DNA from: Deltaproteobacteria bacterium
GTDB lineage: Bacteria > Myxococcota_A > Polyangia > DRWM01 > JAAZOP01
Length of the DNA: 64,000 nt
Reading direction: 5' to 3'
Assembly: GCA_016218815.1 (NCBI GenBank)
Contig: JACRCX010000045.1
Coordinates: 1-64,000 of the forward strand
Shown: positions 53,286 through 61,131 of the stretch, piece by piece
Layout of the letters: each line of letters starts with the position of its first letter
How positions within the stretch are numbered: the first letter of the stretch is position 1
Notes under the pieces: model-generated
Told to the model about the DNA's origin: nothing
The model's input: the letters and a program-made list of their open reading frames with translations, nothing else
Databases searched by the model: none
Translations under genes and position numbers: made by a program

Positions 53286-55058
53286 TCAGAATTCCCAGAA
53301 GGCGAAGGTGAAGTGGGTGAGGAGCACCCAGAGCGTGGAGGCGATGATCGCGGTGGTCACGGCGCGGTTGACGTCGTTCACGGACTCCTTGGGCGTCGCG
53401 CCGAGCTGGTAGGCGATGATTCCCGTGCCGATGGTGCAGGTCCAGCACTTCGCCAGGACCCAGCCCGTGCCCGTCCACAGCGCGTGGCCCGGCTCGCGCA
53501 GCAGGAGGTGGAACGCGCGGTCGAAGGTGAACAGGGAGTCGCCCGGGTAGCTCGACGCGAACACCAGGAGGCTAGACCACTTCGCCGCCACGACCGACAC
53601 CCAGATCAGGACCGGCGTCGTGAGGAACAGCCCCCAGATCACGTTCGTCAGCAGGTAGGCGCCGGGCATGGCGCCCATCGACCGCATGGCGTCGAGCTGG
53701 TGGGAGTGGGACCGCGTGGCGACGTCGGCCGCGACGGCCGCGCCGCTGCGCGCCGCGATGAGCAGTGTCGCCACCACCGGGATCAGGATGCGGAAGTGCG
53801 AGAAGCCGATGCCGGCCAGCATGTCGTCCAGCACCAGCGGCTCGGTGTACTCCTTGAACGGCATGTGGCGCAGCGTGAAGAACGTCGAGACGAATCCGAT
53901 CATCGCGCCCGCGGCCGCGACGTAGACGACGGCGCCGATCGATGACGACAGCCAGGCGTAGTGCTTGAGGTAGCGCAGTCCCCACTTCGGCGAGCGCCAC
54001 GCCGCGAAGCCGCCGACCGACGGGATGGAACCGAGGAACCGCCAGGCCCAGCGGCCGGTGGACTCGAGGAACGAGAGGAGCATCGCGGCGGCTGCCAGGG
54101 GAGCAGTTTTCAGTATTCGGTCTTCAGTTTTCGGATCCGGACGGGGACCCGCATCATCGTGCGGTGCGGGTTCCACGGTGGGCGGCGTTCCCGAGTCCGC
54201 GGAGACGGCCGACGGCGCCGGGTCCGTGGTCCCGCTCGGTCCGGACTGAGAACCGACGACAGAGGACTGAGAACTGCCCCTGCCAGCGGCAGGGGGAAGC
54301 TCGACGATCGACGGACGGCCTGCCGTGCGATCGACCAGGGCACGCTCGGCGGGCATCAGCTCGATCACGCGGTCCGCCACGCGCTCGAGGTTTGCGTAGT
54401 CGTGGGTCACGACCACGACCGCCTTGCCGTACTTGTCCGCGGCGTCGCGGATCAGGTCGGCCACCGTGTGCGCGGAGACCGGATCCAGGCCGCTGGTCGG
54501 CTCGTCGAAGAGCATCACCGGCGGGTCGTAGGCCAGCGCCCGCGCGATGGCCACGCGCTGCTTCTGCCCCCCGGAGAGACGGGCCACCGGCACGCTGCCC
54601 GGAACCCCCAGCTCGGCCAGCAGCCGATCGCGGGCCGCCCGCCGCTCCTCGCCTTCCCGGGGAGGGCGGCGGTGGTCCGCGGCGAAATCGACGTTTCGCG
54701 CGCCGTCGTACTCGTCCAGCAGGGCGTAGTCCTGAAACACGACGCCGATGGAGCCCCCGCGTCCCGGTCCCCGCGCCTCGACCCCCTCGATGCGCACGGC
54801 ACCTTCGCAAGCGATGCCTTCCGCGTCGTCGCCGGCCAAACCGGCGATCGAGCGCAGGAACGCCGTCTTGCCGGTGCCGCTTCCCCCGACGAGCAGCACG
54901 ACCTCGCCGCGGCAGACCGCGAGCGATGCGTTGTCCAGCAGCACGCGGTCGCCTGCGCGCACCGTGAAGCCGTCGACCTGCAGGCAGGGCGGCGAAGGAA
55001 GGTTGTTGGTTGTTGGTGGGTCGTGCGGAACGAGTTGTTGGTCCGGAGGGAGGCTCAT
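53286..55058 (-). CDS. MlaF-MlaE fusion: phospholipid ABC transporter ATPase plus permease
   Basis: A 590-residue single-chain version of the MlaF ATPase and MlaE permease that move phospholipids between membranes. Residues about 25-245: Walker A GGSGTGKTAFL, VFQDYALLDEYDGARNV, signature LSGGQKQRVAIARAL, Walker B VMLFDEPTSGLDP. Residues about 325-590: MlaE permease with GFVSTFFTLRHMPF, LIAARSGAAVAADVATR and SMGAMPGAYLLTNVIWG. The linker (about 255-325) and residues 7-21 (QQLVPHDPPTTNNLP) are translated phrase repeats (54104-54135, 54238-54275, 54996-55040). ATG at 55058 overlaps the stop of the upstream gene (ATGA). No MlaD (MCE) protein is encoded nearby; the upstream product may take its place. 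Confidence 0.87.
   Translation of the reverse strand: MSLPPDQQLVPHDPPTTNNLPSPPCLQVDGFTVRAGDRVLLDNASLAVCRGEVVLLVGGSGTGKTAFLRSIAGLAGDDAEGIACEGAVRIEGVEARGPGRGGSIGVVFQDYALLDEYDGARNVDFAADHRRPPREGEERRAARDRLLAELGVPGSVPVARLSGGQKQRVAIARALAYDPPVMLFDEPTSGLDPVSAHTVADLIRDAADKYGKAVVVVTHDYANLERVADRVIELMPAERALVDRTAGRPSIVELPPAAGRGSSQSSVVGSQSGPSGTTDPAPSAVSADSGTPPTVEPAPHDDAGPRPDPKTEDRILKTAPLAAAAMLLSFLESTGRWAWRFLGSIPSVGGFAAWRSPKWGLRYLKHYAWLSSSIGAVVYVAAAGAMIGFVSTFFTLRHMPFKEYTEPLVLDDMLAGIGFSHFRILIPVVATLLIAARSGAAVAADVATRSHSHQLDAMRSMGAMPGAYLLTNVIWGLFLTTPVLIWVSVVAAKWSSLLVFASSYPGDSLFTFDRAFHLLLREPGHALWTGTGWVLAKCWTCTIGTGIIAYQLGATPKESVNDVNRAVTTAIIASTLWVLLTHFTFAFWEF
54104..54275. repeat. Facing CAGTTTTCAGT / ACTGAGAACTG repeat arms within the Mla fusion linker
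   Basis: CAGTTTTCAGTATTCGGTCT and following bases (54104-54128) face GGACTGAGAACCGACGACAG and following bases (54241-54275) across about 110 bases of linker-coding DNA. The whole block keeps the reading frame between the ATPase and permease domains. Confidence 0.6.
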
Positions 55059-56392
55059 GGCTGCGGCGCCTCCCACGGCTCGGCGCGCGTGCCTTCGTAG
55101 GGGAGGATGATCAGCCGTTGCTTCGCGGCGGACGGCCTCGCGTCCACGTCCACCGGCAGATCGAGGAGGATCCAGTTGCCTTCGCTGCCGATGAGGCGCA
55201 CGCGGGCGAGCATCGCCAGCTCGGGATGGAGCCGTCCCTCGTCGTCGAGCAGCAGGGACCGCGCCATGCCCATCAGGCGCGGCTCGAGCTGCTCGGCGAG
55301 ATCGAACAGGCCGCGCTGGACCCGCGGGTCGTCCAGCAGTCGCTCCAGCCGGTCCTGCAGCCGCTGGTTCGCCAGGACCGCCGTCGCGAACGCCTCGGTC
55401 ACCAGCGCGATGACCTTGGGGTTACCCAGCGCGTCGTCGAAGAAGCTGGCGCGAATCGCGTCCTGCACCGCAGGGTCGTCGAGCAGCTCGGTCACCGACT
55501 GCTCGACCGCGGTGAGCGCGTCGGGGACGTGTCCGGTGATGATCGGAATCGCCTTGTCCCGCAGGAACCCCTCGCGCCACTTGTCGAACTCGCCCTCGTC
55601 CAGCTCGTAGTCGGACGGCAGGGCCCAGTTGATCAGCGAGCCGCCGACCGATTCCGCGCCCGCCTGGACGACGTCCGCGAGTGGCAGCGCCGCCCACAAC
55701 TCGTTCCCGATCGTCACGCCCAGCGGCTCGAGCCGCGCGAGGATCTTCGGCCACAGCTTGTCGCGCAGGATCGGCTCCCAGCGGCCTTTCGCCCGCTCCA
55801 GGATGTCCTCGCCCAGCCCCCGCAGCTCGTCCTCGTGCGTCTGGACGAATGTCGTCAGCTCGGCCGTGACGTCCGCCACGACGCCGCGCGTGAACTCCTC
55901 GAGCACCGGACCGAACGCCTGCCGGAGCCAGCCCTCGCGTTCGGAGACCATGGTGCGCAGCTCCGCGGCCAGCTCCGTCTGGCGCTCCGGCGAGAAGACG
56001 CGCGAGAACGCCCATTCCAGCGTCCCCCGCTCGTCCATGAGCGACAGGCGCGTTCCCGGCGGGAGCGGGTCGGGAAGTCCGGCGTCGGGGTAGAGCGCCA
56101 GTGTCACCGACGCGCCGCCGACGGGGCGCTCGATCGAGACGACCTCGCCGCACGCGCGGAACGACTTGCCGTCCAGGCGCAGGACGCGATCCCCGGGCCA
56201 GAGCCACCCCCGCGGCATTTCCGCGCCGACCGTGCGCCGCTCGGCTCGGGCGAACTTCCAGGCGCGGCCGACGGGAGAGGAGTCCCCCGAGCGGGTCGAC
56301 GCACGGACGGTCGCCAGAACCAGCAGAACGATCCAGAACGCCGCGCCGCCCGCGACGAACAACCTGCGCCTCGTCGTCCAACGTCCGTTCAT
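55055..56392 (-). CDS. Membrane-anchored helical protein, likely partner of the Mla fusion
   Basis: A 445-residue protein of no recognised family. One N-terminal membrane helix (about 10-30, RLFVAGGAAFWIVLLVLATV) anchors it with the body outside the cytoplasm. Residues about 50-110 are beta-rich (WLWPGDRVLRLDGKSF, ASVTLALYPDAGLPDP). About 130-390 are long amphipathic helices (LRTMVSEREGWLRQAFGPVLEE, VADVTAELTTFVQTHEDEL, AFATAVLANQRLQDRLERLL). The end is beta-rich again. The layout of anchor, small beta region and long helices recalls MCE proteins, but no MCE signature is seen. Its stop codon overlaps the start of the fused Mla transporter (ATGA), so a joint role in lipid movement is likely. 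Confidence 0.65.
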   Translation of the reverse strand: MNGRWTTRRRLFVAGGAAFWIVLLVLATVRASTRSGDSSPVGRAWKFARAERRTVGAEMPRGWLWPGDRVLRLDGKSFRACGEVVSIERPVGGASVTLALYPDAGLPDPLPPGTRLSLMDERGTLEWAFSRVFSPERQTELAAELRTMVSEREGWLRQAFGPVLEEFTRGVVADVTAELTTFVQTHEDELRGLGEDILERAKGRWEPILRDKLWPKILARLEPLGVTIGNELWAALPLADVVQAGAESVGGSLINWALPSDYELDEGEFDKWREGFLRDKAIPIITGHVPDALTAVEQSVTELLDDPAVQDAIRASFFDDALGNPKVIALVTEAFATAVLANQRLQDRLERLLDDPRVQRGLFDLAEQLEPRLMGMARSLLLDDEGRLHPELAMLARVRLIGSEGNWILLDLPVDVDARPSAAKQRLIILPYEGTRAEPWEAPQP

Positions 56393-56444
56393 GGGGCCAT
56401 CATGGCACCGGAAGGCGGGCGGAGGTCAACGATTGGGAGGGAGA

Positions 56445-56565
56445 AGGAACCAGGAACAAGGAAACAGGAACACGGAACACGGAACACGGAACACGGGACG
56501 CGAACAAGGAACAAGGAACTAGGAACTAGGAACACGGAACACGGAACGGGGAATAAGGAACGCGA
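56445..56565. repeat. GGAACAC phrase repeat array
   Basis: A 120-base run of GGAACACGGAACACGGAAC and variants (GGAACAAGGAAC, GGAACTAGGAAC), between the anchored helical protein and the flavin reductase gene. The largest repeat run in the window by length; it is AG-rich on one strand. Confidence 0.85.
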
Positions 56566-56578
56566 ACGGGGCTCACGT

Positions 56579-57127
56579 CTACTTGAAATCCACAGAGAGG
56601 TTCGCGGCGCCGTCGGGCCCGATCGCGACGAGCTTGCGGTAGTGCAGGGAGAACAGGGTTTTCGCGCCGCCGGGGATGCCGCGCATGGCGAGGATCTCGC
56701 CGACGTAGAGGATGTGGTCGCCGGCGGGCACGCGCTGGCGCACCGCGCATTCGAGCGCCACGACGCTCTGGGCGATGGTCGGCGCCGTGATCTTGAGCGA
56801 GGGGATCGTCGTCAGCCCGGCGCCCGCGAGCTTTTCGCCCTTGCGTCCCGACTTCGTGCCGCAGATCCAGGCGGCCTTGGCGTGTTCCTCGCCCAGCAGG
56901 CAGAGCACGAACTCCTTGTTCGCGTCGATGCACTCGCGCGAGTACCGGGGCTCACCCAGGGAGATCACGACCATCGGCGGCTCCCAGGAGCAGATCGTCC
57001 ACCACCCGAGCCCGATCGCGTTGGGCCGGCCGCTCGCGTCCGCGCACGACGCCAGCACGTAGGGGTGGGGCGAGGTCAAGGTGACCGCCTCGTCCCACGT
57101 CAGCTCCCGCATTTCCTTCTCCGCCAT
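56579..57127 (-). CDS. Flavin reductase-like (FMN split-barrel) protein
   Basis: A 182-residue protein of the flavin reductase/hydroxylase-partner family. It has VLASCADASGRPNAIGLGWW, PPMVVISLGEPRYSREC, FVLCLLGEEHAKAAWICGT and LECAVRQRVPAGDHILYVGE, in family order for FMN binding. It could reduce flavin for a monooxygenase or be a simple FMN-binding oxidoreductase; no partner is adjacent. Two ATGs stand in tandem; the second (57127) is chosen because AGGAGG lies six bases upstream of it but only three from the first. The start lies 20 bases from the lipoprotein gene upstream on the same strand. Confidence 0.85.
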   Translation of the reverse strand: MAEKEMRELTWDEAVTLTSPHPYVLASCADASGRPNAIGLGWWTICSWEPPMVVISLGEPRYSRECIDANKEFVLCLLGEEHAKAAWICGTKSGRKGEKLAGAGLTTIPSLKITAPTIAQSVVALECAVRQRVPAGDHILYVGEILAMRGIPGGAKTLFSLHYRKLVAIGPDGAANLSVDFK

Positions 57128-57146
57128 CATCCACCTCCTCCAACCG

Positions 57147-57821
57147 TCACAGCCACGCCGGCGCGCACGTCGACGTGTAGATCGCCCCGCCGTAGCGCGC
57201 GCAGCCCGTCGAGGCCAGGATGTCGAAATTTTCCGAGTAGGTCGTGTTCGTCCGCACGACGACCTCCTCGACGCTGTTCGTGTCGGCGTAGCCGCAGACG
57301 TCACGGCGCGCGTTCAACCGGTCCACCACCGCCTGGCGATAGATCGCGGCGTCGACGATCACCACCTCGCACCCGGTGCTCGTGTCGAACCACTCGGGAT
57401 GATCCGCGATGACCCCGCGCACCGCCGCCTGCACCTCGTCCATGTAGCAGGTGACCCCGTCGAAACACTCGTCCCCTTCGCCGGTCCCGGGACCCGGGGT
57501 CGTGCAGTCCAGGCCTCCCGGCGGTGGGCACATCGTCACCGGGTCCACCTCGACCGCATCCTCGACCGCCGCCTCGTCGCCGGCCGAGTCTTCGTCCGAG
57601 GCCTCCTCCACCGGCCCATCCTCGAGCGAGGCCGCGTCGTCCGGCGCGTCGGGCGGCGGAGAGTCGGCGTCGGGAGCACCGTCGGCGTCGGCCGCGCCGT
57701 CGCCGCTCGCGTCGTCCCGGATGGCGTCCTGGGCGGTGGTGTCGTCGTAGCCGTTGGCGCACGCCGCGAGCAGCGCGACTGCAGCGGAGGGAACCACGAT
57801 CCGCGACAGCAACCGTCGCAT
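57147..57821 (-). CDS. Lipoprotein with acidic linker, function unknown
   Basis: A 224-residue predicted lipoprotein. The signal MRRLLSRIVVPSAAVALLAAC gives lipid Cys21. Residues about 30-100 are an Asp/Ala/Glu linker (DDASGDGAADADGAPDADSP). The folded part, about 120 residues, has six to seven Cys (MCPPPGGLDC, ECFDGVTCYMDEV, TGCEVVIVDAAIYRQ, DVCGYADTN, TGCARYGG, TSTCAP), so disulfide-stabilised. No known family. It runs toward the flavin reductase gene and diverges from the metal-efflux genes. Confidence 0.72.
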   Translation of the reverse strand: MRRLLSRIVVPSAAVALLAACANGYDDTTAQDAIRDDASGDGAADADGAPDADSPPPDAPDDAASLEDGPVEEASDEDSAGDEAAVEDAVEVDPVTMCPPPGGLDCTTPGPGTGEGDECFDGVTCYMDEVQAAVRGVIADHPEWFDTSTGCEVVIVDAAIYRQAVVDRLNARRDVCGYADTNSVEEVVVRTNTTYSENFDILASTGCARYGGAIYTSTCAPAWL

Positions 57822-57900
57822 GCGCCGAGCCTCCCGCGCCGGCGCGCGGGCGTCAAGCCTCGCGAAGGCTCCGCCCTTGCTCCCGTCTCGCGCTGCGGGT

Positions 57901-58317
57901 ATGTTGTCGGACGTGCTGGTCCGACTTTCGGCTTCCGTTTCCGTTGCGTTCTGGTCGGTTTTCCTGCCGCTGGCGCTCGACCTGGCGCATCCCGTCTTCT
58001 CGGACTGCGGGAGCCATCGGCGCGACGCCGCGAGCGGGGACGAGCCTGCCGCGGTCGCCGCGCCTCTCGGCGCGACGCGGAACGACGCCCCGATCGAATG
58101 TGCGTCCGACGGCAATTGCCCTGTCCACGGCGTGCCGGAACGTTCCGATCCGTCCTGCTGCGGTGACGGCGACTGCCTCTGCTGCGGGGGAGTCGCCCTG
58201 CTTCCACTGGCCGCCCGTCTGCCGCCCGCCGCCGTCCGCTCTGCGTCCATCGTGACGGTCGTCGATCGCCTGGCCGAAGGCGTGAGCCGGACCGTCTTCC
58301 ATCCCCCGCGCTCGTAG
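57901..58317 (+). CDS. Small Cys/His-containing protein heading the metal-efflux operon
   Basis: A 138-residue exported or membrane protein. The N-terminal segment (about 5-28, VRLSASVSVAFWSVFLPLALDL) is hydrophobic. Then come potential metal ligands: HPVFSDCGSHRRD, ECASDGNCPVHG and SCCGDGDCLCCGG. It ends basic. It stands 104 bases before the TolC-like gene in the same direction. Small Cys/His proteins of this kind often precede heavy-metal RND operons, where a periplasmic metal-binding role is suspected. The start is the ATG after the sequence CTGCGGGT, a weak ribosome site. Confidence 0.6.
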   Translation: MLSDVLVRLSASVSVAFWSVFLPLALDLAHPVFSDCGSHRRDAASGDEPAAVAAPLGATRNDAPIECASDGNCPVHGVPERSDPSCCGDGDCLCCGGVALLPLAARLPPAAVRSASIVTVVDRLAEGVSRTVFHPPRS

Positions 58318-58420
58318 CCGAATTCATCCCGAACGAGTTCTCCGGGACCGCGCGGCGCGCCGTGCGGATCGGAGCGACCGTTGCCGTCCGGCGGCTGGAG
58401 CACCGCCCGGGAGGTGCGTG

Positions 58421-59788
58421 ATGCGGTGGATGCGATCGGGGGTCGGCCTGTGTTCGTGCGTCATCCTGGGCTGCGCCGTCCCGCACGCGGGAAGGCCGAT
58501 CGACGTGCCCTCGTACCGGAGCGCGCTGCTGCCGGCGCCGGTCGAGGCGCCTCCGGACGGTACACCGGACCTCGCGTTGCAGGTCCTCGCCGGAGCCGAG
58601 CTGACGGTCGACGGCGCGGTCGCCGTGGCGCTGGCGCGACGTCCCGACCTTGCCGTGGCCGAGGCGCAGATCGACGTCGAGACGGCGGCGCGGATCGGTG
58701 CGCTGACGTACCCCAACCCGGAGGCGTCGCTGACGGTCGTGCGGGACGGGGCCGACTCGCCGGTGCCGCAGCTCTGGCTCGAGGTTTCCCAGCCGATCGT
58801 GCTCTCCGATCGGCGGCGGTTGGGCGCCGAGACCGCGGACGCGAACGCGGTCGCGGCCACGTGGGAGCTGTTCCAGCGACGGGTGGAGGCGGTGGCCGAG
58901 GTGCGCGAGGCGTACCTGGAGGCGTCCGCCGCGGGCGCGGCGATCACGCTCGCGCGCGACGAGCTGGTGCTGGCGGAGGACTTCCGGCGAGTGGCCGAGA
59001 TCCGGGTCGCCGCCGAGGCGGTCCCGGAGCTCGAGCTGTTGCGGGCGCGGGCGGGCATGGAGAGGGCGCAGTTCGCGGTCGAGGCGGCGGAGGTGGAGCT
59101 GGCGGCCCGCACCGCTCGGCTCGCCGCCGTCATGGGCGTCCCGGATGCCGTCCTGCCCCCCTGCCCGGCGCTCGACCCGGAGCCCCCGGCGCTGCCGGAC
59201 GCGGCGAGCCTCGAGGCGCGGGCCGTCGAGGAGAGCTTCGCCGTCCGGGCGGCGCAGGCGCGCGTGCGCGCCGCCGAGCTGGCGGCCGACGCCGCGCGGG
59301 CCCAGGGAGTCCCCGATCTCACCGTGTTCGCCGGCTACGGACAATCGATCGATCCGACCGCCTCCCTCTGGACCGTCGGCCTCGGCGTGCCGCTGCCGCT
59401 GTTCGATCGCAACGAGGGCGCGGTGGCCGAGGCGAACGCGCAGCGGGTGCGGGCGGAGGCCGAGGTCTTGGCCGCGGAGGCCGAGGTCCGGGCCGACCTC
59501 CGGATCGCACTCGCCGAGTACGTCGGGGCGACCGCCAGCCTGCGGTCGATCCGCGACACGGTCGCGCCCCTTGCCGACCAGGCCCTGGCCGGGGCGGAGG
59601 CCGGCTACCGCGAGGGCGGGGCCGACTACCTCGTGCTGCTCGACGCCCGACGGGCCGGGGTCGAGGCCCGGGCGCTCGAGCTGCAGGCGTTGCTCGAGGC
59701 CTGGCTCGCCGTGGCCCGCATCGAATCGCTGGTCGGCCCCGTGGGCCGCGAGACGGCGTCACCCCACGCCGGACCGGAGGTGCCGTGA
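58421..59788 (+). CDS. TolC-family outer membrane channel of a heavy-metal RND pump (CusC/CzcC type)
   Basis: The 455-residue channel protein of a tripartite efflux pump. The ATG at 58421 has GGGAGG six bases upstream. The signal ends in the lipobox VILGC (Cys17). The rest has the two similar OEP repeats: ELTVDGAVAVALARRPDLAV and YPNPEASLTVVRDG in the first half, FAGYGQSIDPTASLWTVGLG and LPLFDRNEGAVAEANAQRVR in the second, the latter being characteristic of CzcC/CusC. Its TGA overlaps the ATG of the adaptor gene (TGATG). Confidence 0.9.
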   Translation: MRWMRSGVGLCSCVILGCAVPHAGRPIDVPSYRSALLPAPVEAPPDGTPDLALQVLAGAELTVDGAVAVALARRPDLAVAEAQIDVETAARIGALTYPNPEASLTVVRDGADSPVPQLWLEVSQPIVLSDRRRLGAETADANAVAATWELFQRRVEAVAEVREAYLEASAAGAAITLARDELVLAEDFRRVAEIRVAAEAVPELELLRARAGMERAQFAVEAAEVELAARTARLAAVMGVPDAVLPPCPALDPEPPALPDAASLEARAVEESFAVRAAQARVRAAELAADAARAQGVPDLTVFAGYGQSIDPTASLWTVGLGVPLPLFDRNEGAVAEANAQRVRAEAEVLAAEAEVRADLRIALAEYVGATASLRSIRDTVAPLADQALAGAEAGYREGGADYLVLLDARRAGVEARALELQALLEAWLAVARIESLVGPVGRETASPHAGPEVP

Positions 59789-61122
59789 TGGAATCGAGGA
59801 AGTTGCTGGTCGCCGCGCTGTGTCTCGCCGCCGCCGCGTGCCAACGGGCGTCGGCGGAGCCGGCTCCTGCCGCGGCTGGGAGGGTCGAGGAACGCCTCGC
59901 GGAAGAGTCCGGCGGACCCGTCGTGGAGGAGCCGTCCGACCTCGACCGACCCGTCGAGGAGCTACGGGCGGAGATGTGCGAGCACGGCATCCCGACCTAC
60001 AAGTGCGCGGAGTGCCGGTACGAGGTGGGGATGGTCCCCGCACCCGCGGTCCCCTCCGGCGCTGCGGGTGGAGAGTCGCTGGTGGCGACGGCCAAGGTCG
60101 AGACGCGCGCGCTGTCCGCGGCGCTCGACGTGCTCGGCGAGGTCGTGGTCGCGGACGACCGCACGGTGCACGTCTCTTCGCGGACGTCGGGTGTGATCCA
60201 CGGCACGCCCGTGCGGCTCGGCCACGACGTCTTCGCCGGGGACGTGCTGGTGGAAATCGACTCGCCCGAGCTGGCCGACGCCAAGACCGCCTTCCTGCTG
60301 CGGCAGGCGGAACGCTCGGCGGCATCCCGGAGCCTGGCGCGCGAGCGGTCTCTCGTGCGGGAGGGCGTTTCGGCGGGACGAGACCGGAGCGAGGCGCAGG
60401 CGGCCTACAACGTCGCCGATCTTCTCCTGCTCGAGGCCCGCACCCGCCTGCGGATGCTCGGGCTGCCCGAGCCCGAGATCGATGGCCTGGACGACGACGC
60501 GATCGGGGCTGACGCGGGGCACATCGCCGTCGCGGCGCCGCTGCCGGGCACCGTGACGTGGGTCGATGCGGCGCTGGGGGAGACGGTCGAGGTCGGCCGT
60601 CACCTGTTCATCATCTCGGACCTGTCCACGGTCTGGGTGTGGGTTGATGTGGTGGGCGAGGACATCGCCCGGGTGCTCGAGCAGCCGGCGGGGATCCGGC
60701 TGCGCGGAACGCTGCGCTGCCGCAATCTTCCCGGCGCCGCGTTTCCGGTGGAGTTGGACACGCACGATGCGGTGGTCGACGAGACCACGCGGACGCTGCG
60801 GCTGCGCGGGACGGTGAGCAACCCGGAGCGGCGGCTGCGGCCGGGGATGTTCGTGGACGTGCGGATCGAGCTGTCGGCGCCGAGGTCCGTCCCGGTCGTG
60901 CCCGAGGAGGCCGTGCTGTGGGACGAGGGCCGCGAGTTCGTGTTCGTGCTGCTGCCCGACCGCACCTTCGTGCGCCGGCCGGTGACGGTGGGCCGCGGGA
61001 TCGACGGCTGGACGGAGATCGTCGCGGGCCTCGAGCCCGGGGCCGAGGTCGCGACTCGCGGCGCGTTCCTGCTCAAGTCCGACGTCCTGCGCGCCAAGAT
61101 GGGCGCCGGCTGCGCGGACTAG
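59788..61122 (+). CDS. Periplasmic adaptor of a heavy-metal RND pump (CusB/CzcB type)
   Basis: A 444-residue membrane fusion protein that joins the pump to the channel. The lipoprotein signal ends AAAC (Cys18). Residues about 63-82 carry CEHGIPTYKCAECRYEVG, a metal-binding-type Cys/His cluster also found in CzcB relatives. The barrel-sandwich is at about 110-250 (VHVSSRTSGVIHGTPVRLG, VEIDSPELADAKTAFLL, PLPGTVTWVDAALGETVEVG), then a beta-barrel and a membrane-proximal domain (EIVAGLEPGAEVATRGAFLL). It overlaps the channel gene start to stop, and precedes the pump gene by nine bases. The metal is not identified. Confidence 0.9.
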   Translation: MESRKLLVAALCLAAAACQRASAEPAPAAAGRVEERLAEESGGPVVEEPSDLDRPVEELRAEMCEHGIPTYKCAECRYEVGMVPAPAVPSGAAGGESLVATAKVETRALSAALDVLGEVVVADDRTVHVSSRTSGVIHGTPVRLGHDVFAGDVLVEIDSPELADAKTAFLLRQAERSAASRSLARERSLVREGVSAGRDRSEAQAAYNVADLLLLEARTRLRMLGLPEPEIDGLDDDAIGADAGHIAVAAPLPGTVTWVDAALGETVEVGRHLFIISDLSTVWVWVDVVGEDIARVLEQPAGIRLRGTLRCRNLPGAAFPVELDTHDAVVDETTRTLRLRGTVSNPERRLRPGMFVDVRIELSAPRSVPVVPEEAVLWDEGREFVFVLLPDRTFVRRPVTVGRGIDGWTEIVAGLEPGAEVATRGAFLLKSDVLRAKMGAGCAD

Positions 61123-61131
61123 GGGTGCGCC

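Noticed and set aside
56445..56565. GGAACAC array considered as a CRISPR or origin iterons
   Set aside because: Units are 7 bases and directly adjacent with drift, no spacers, no dnaA/rep gene or AT-rich unwinding region nearby.
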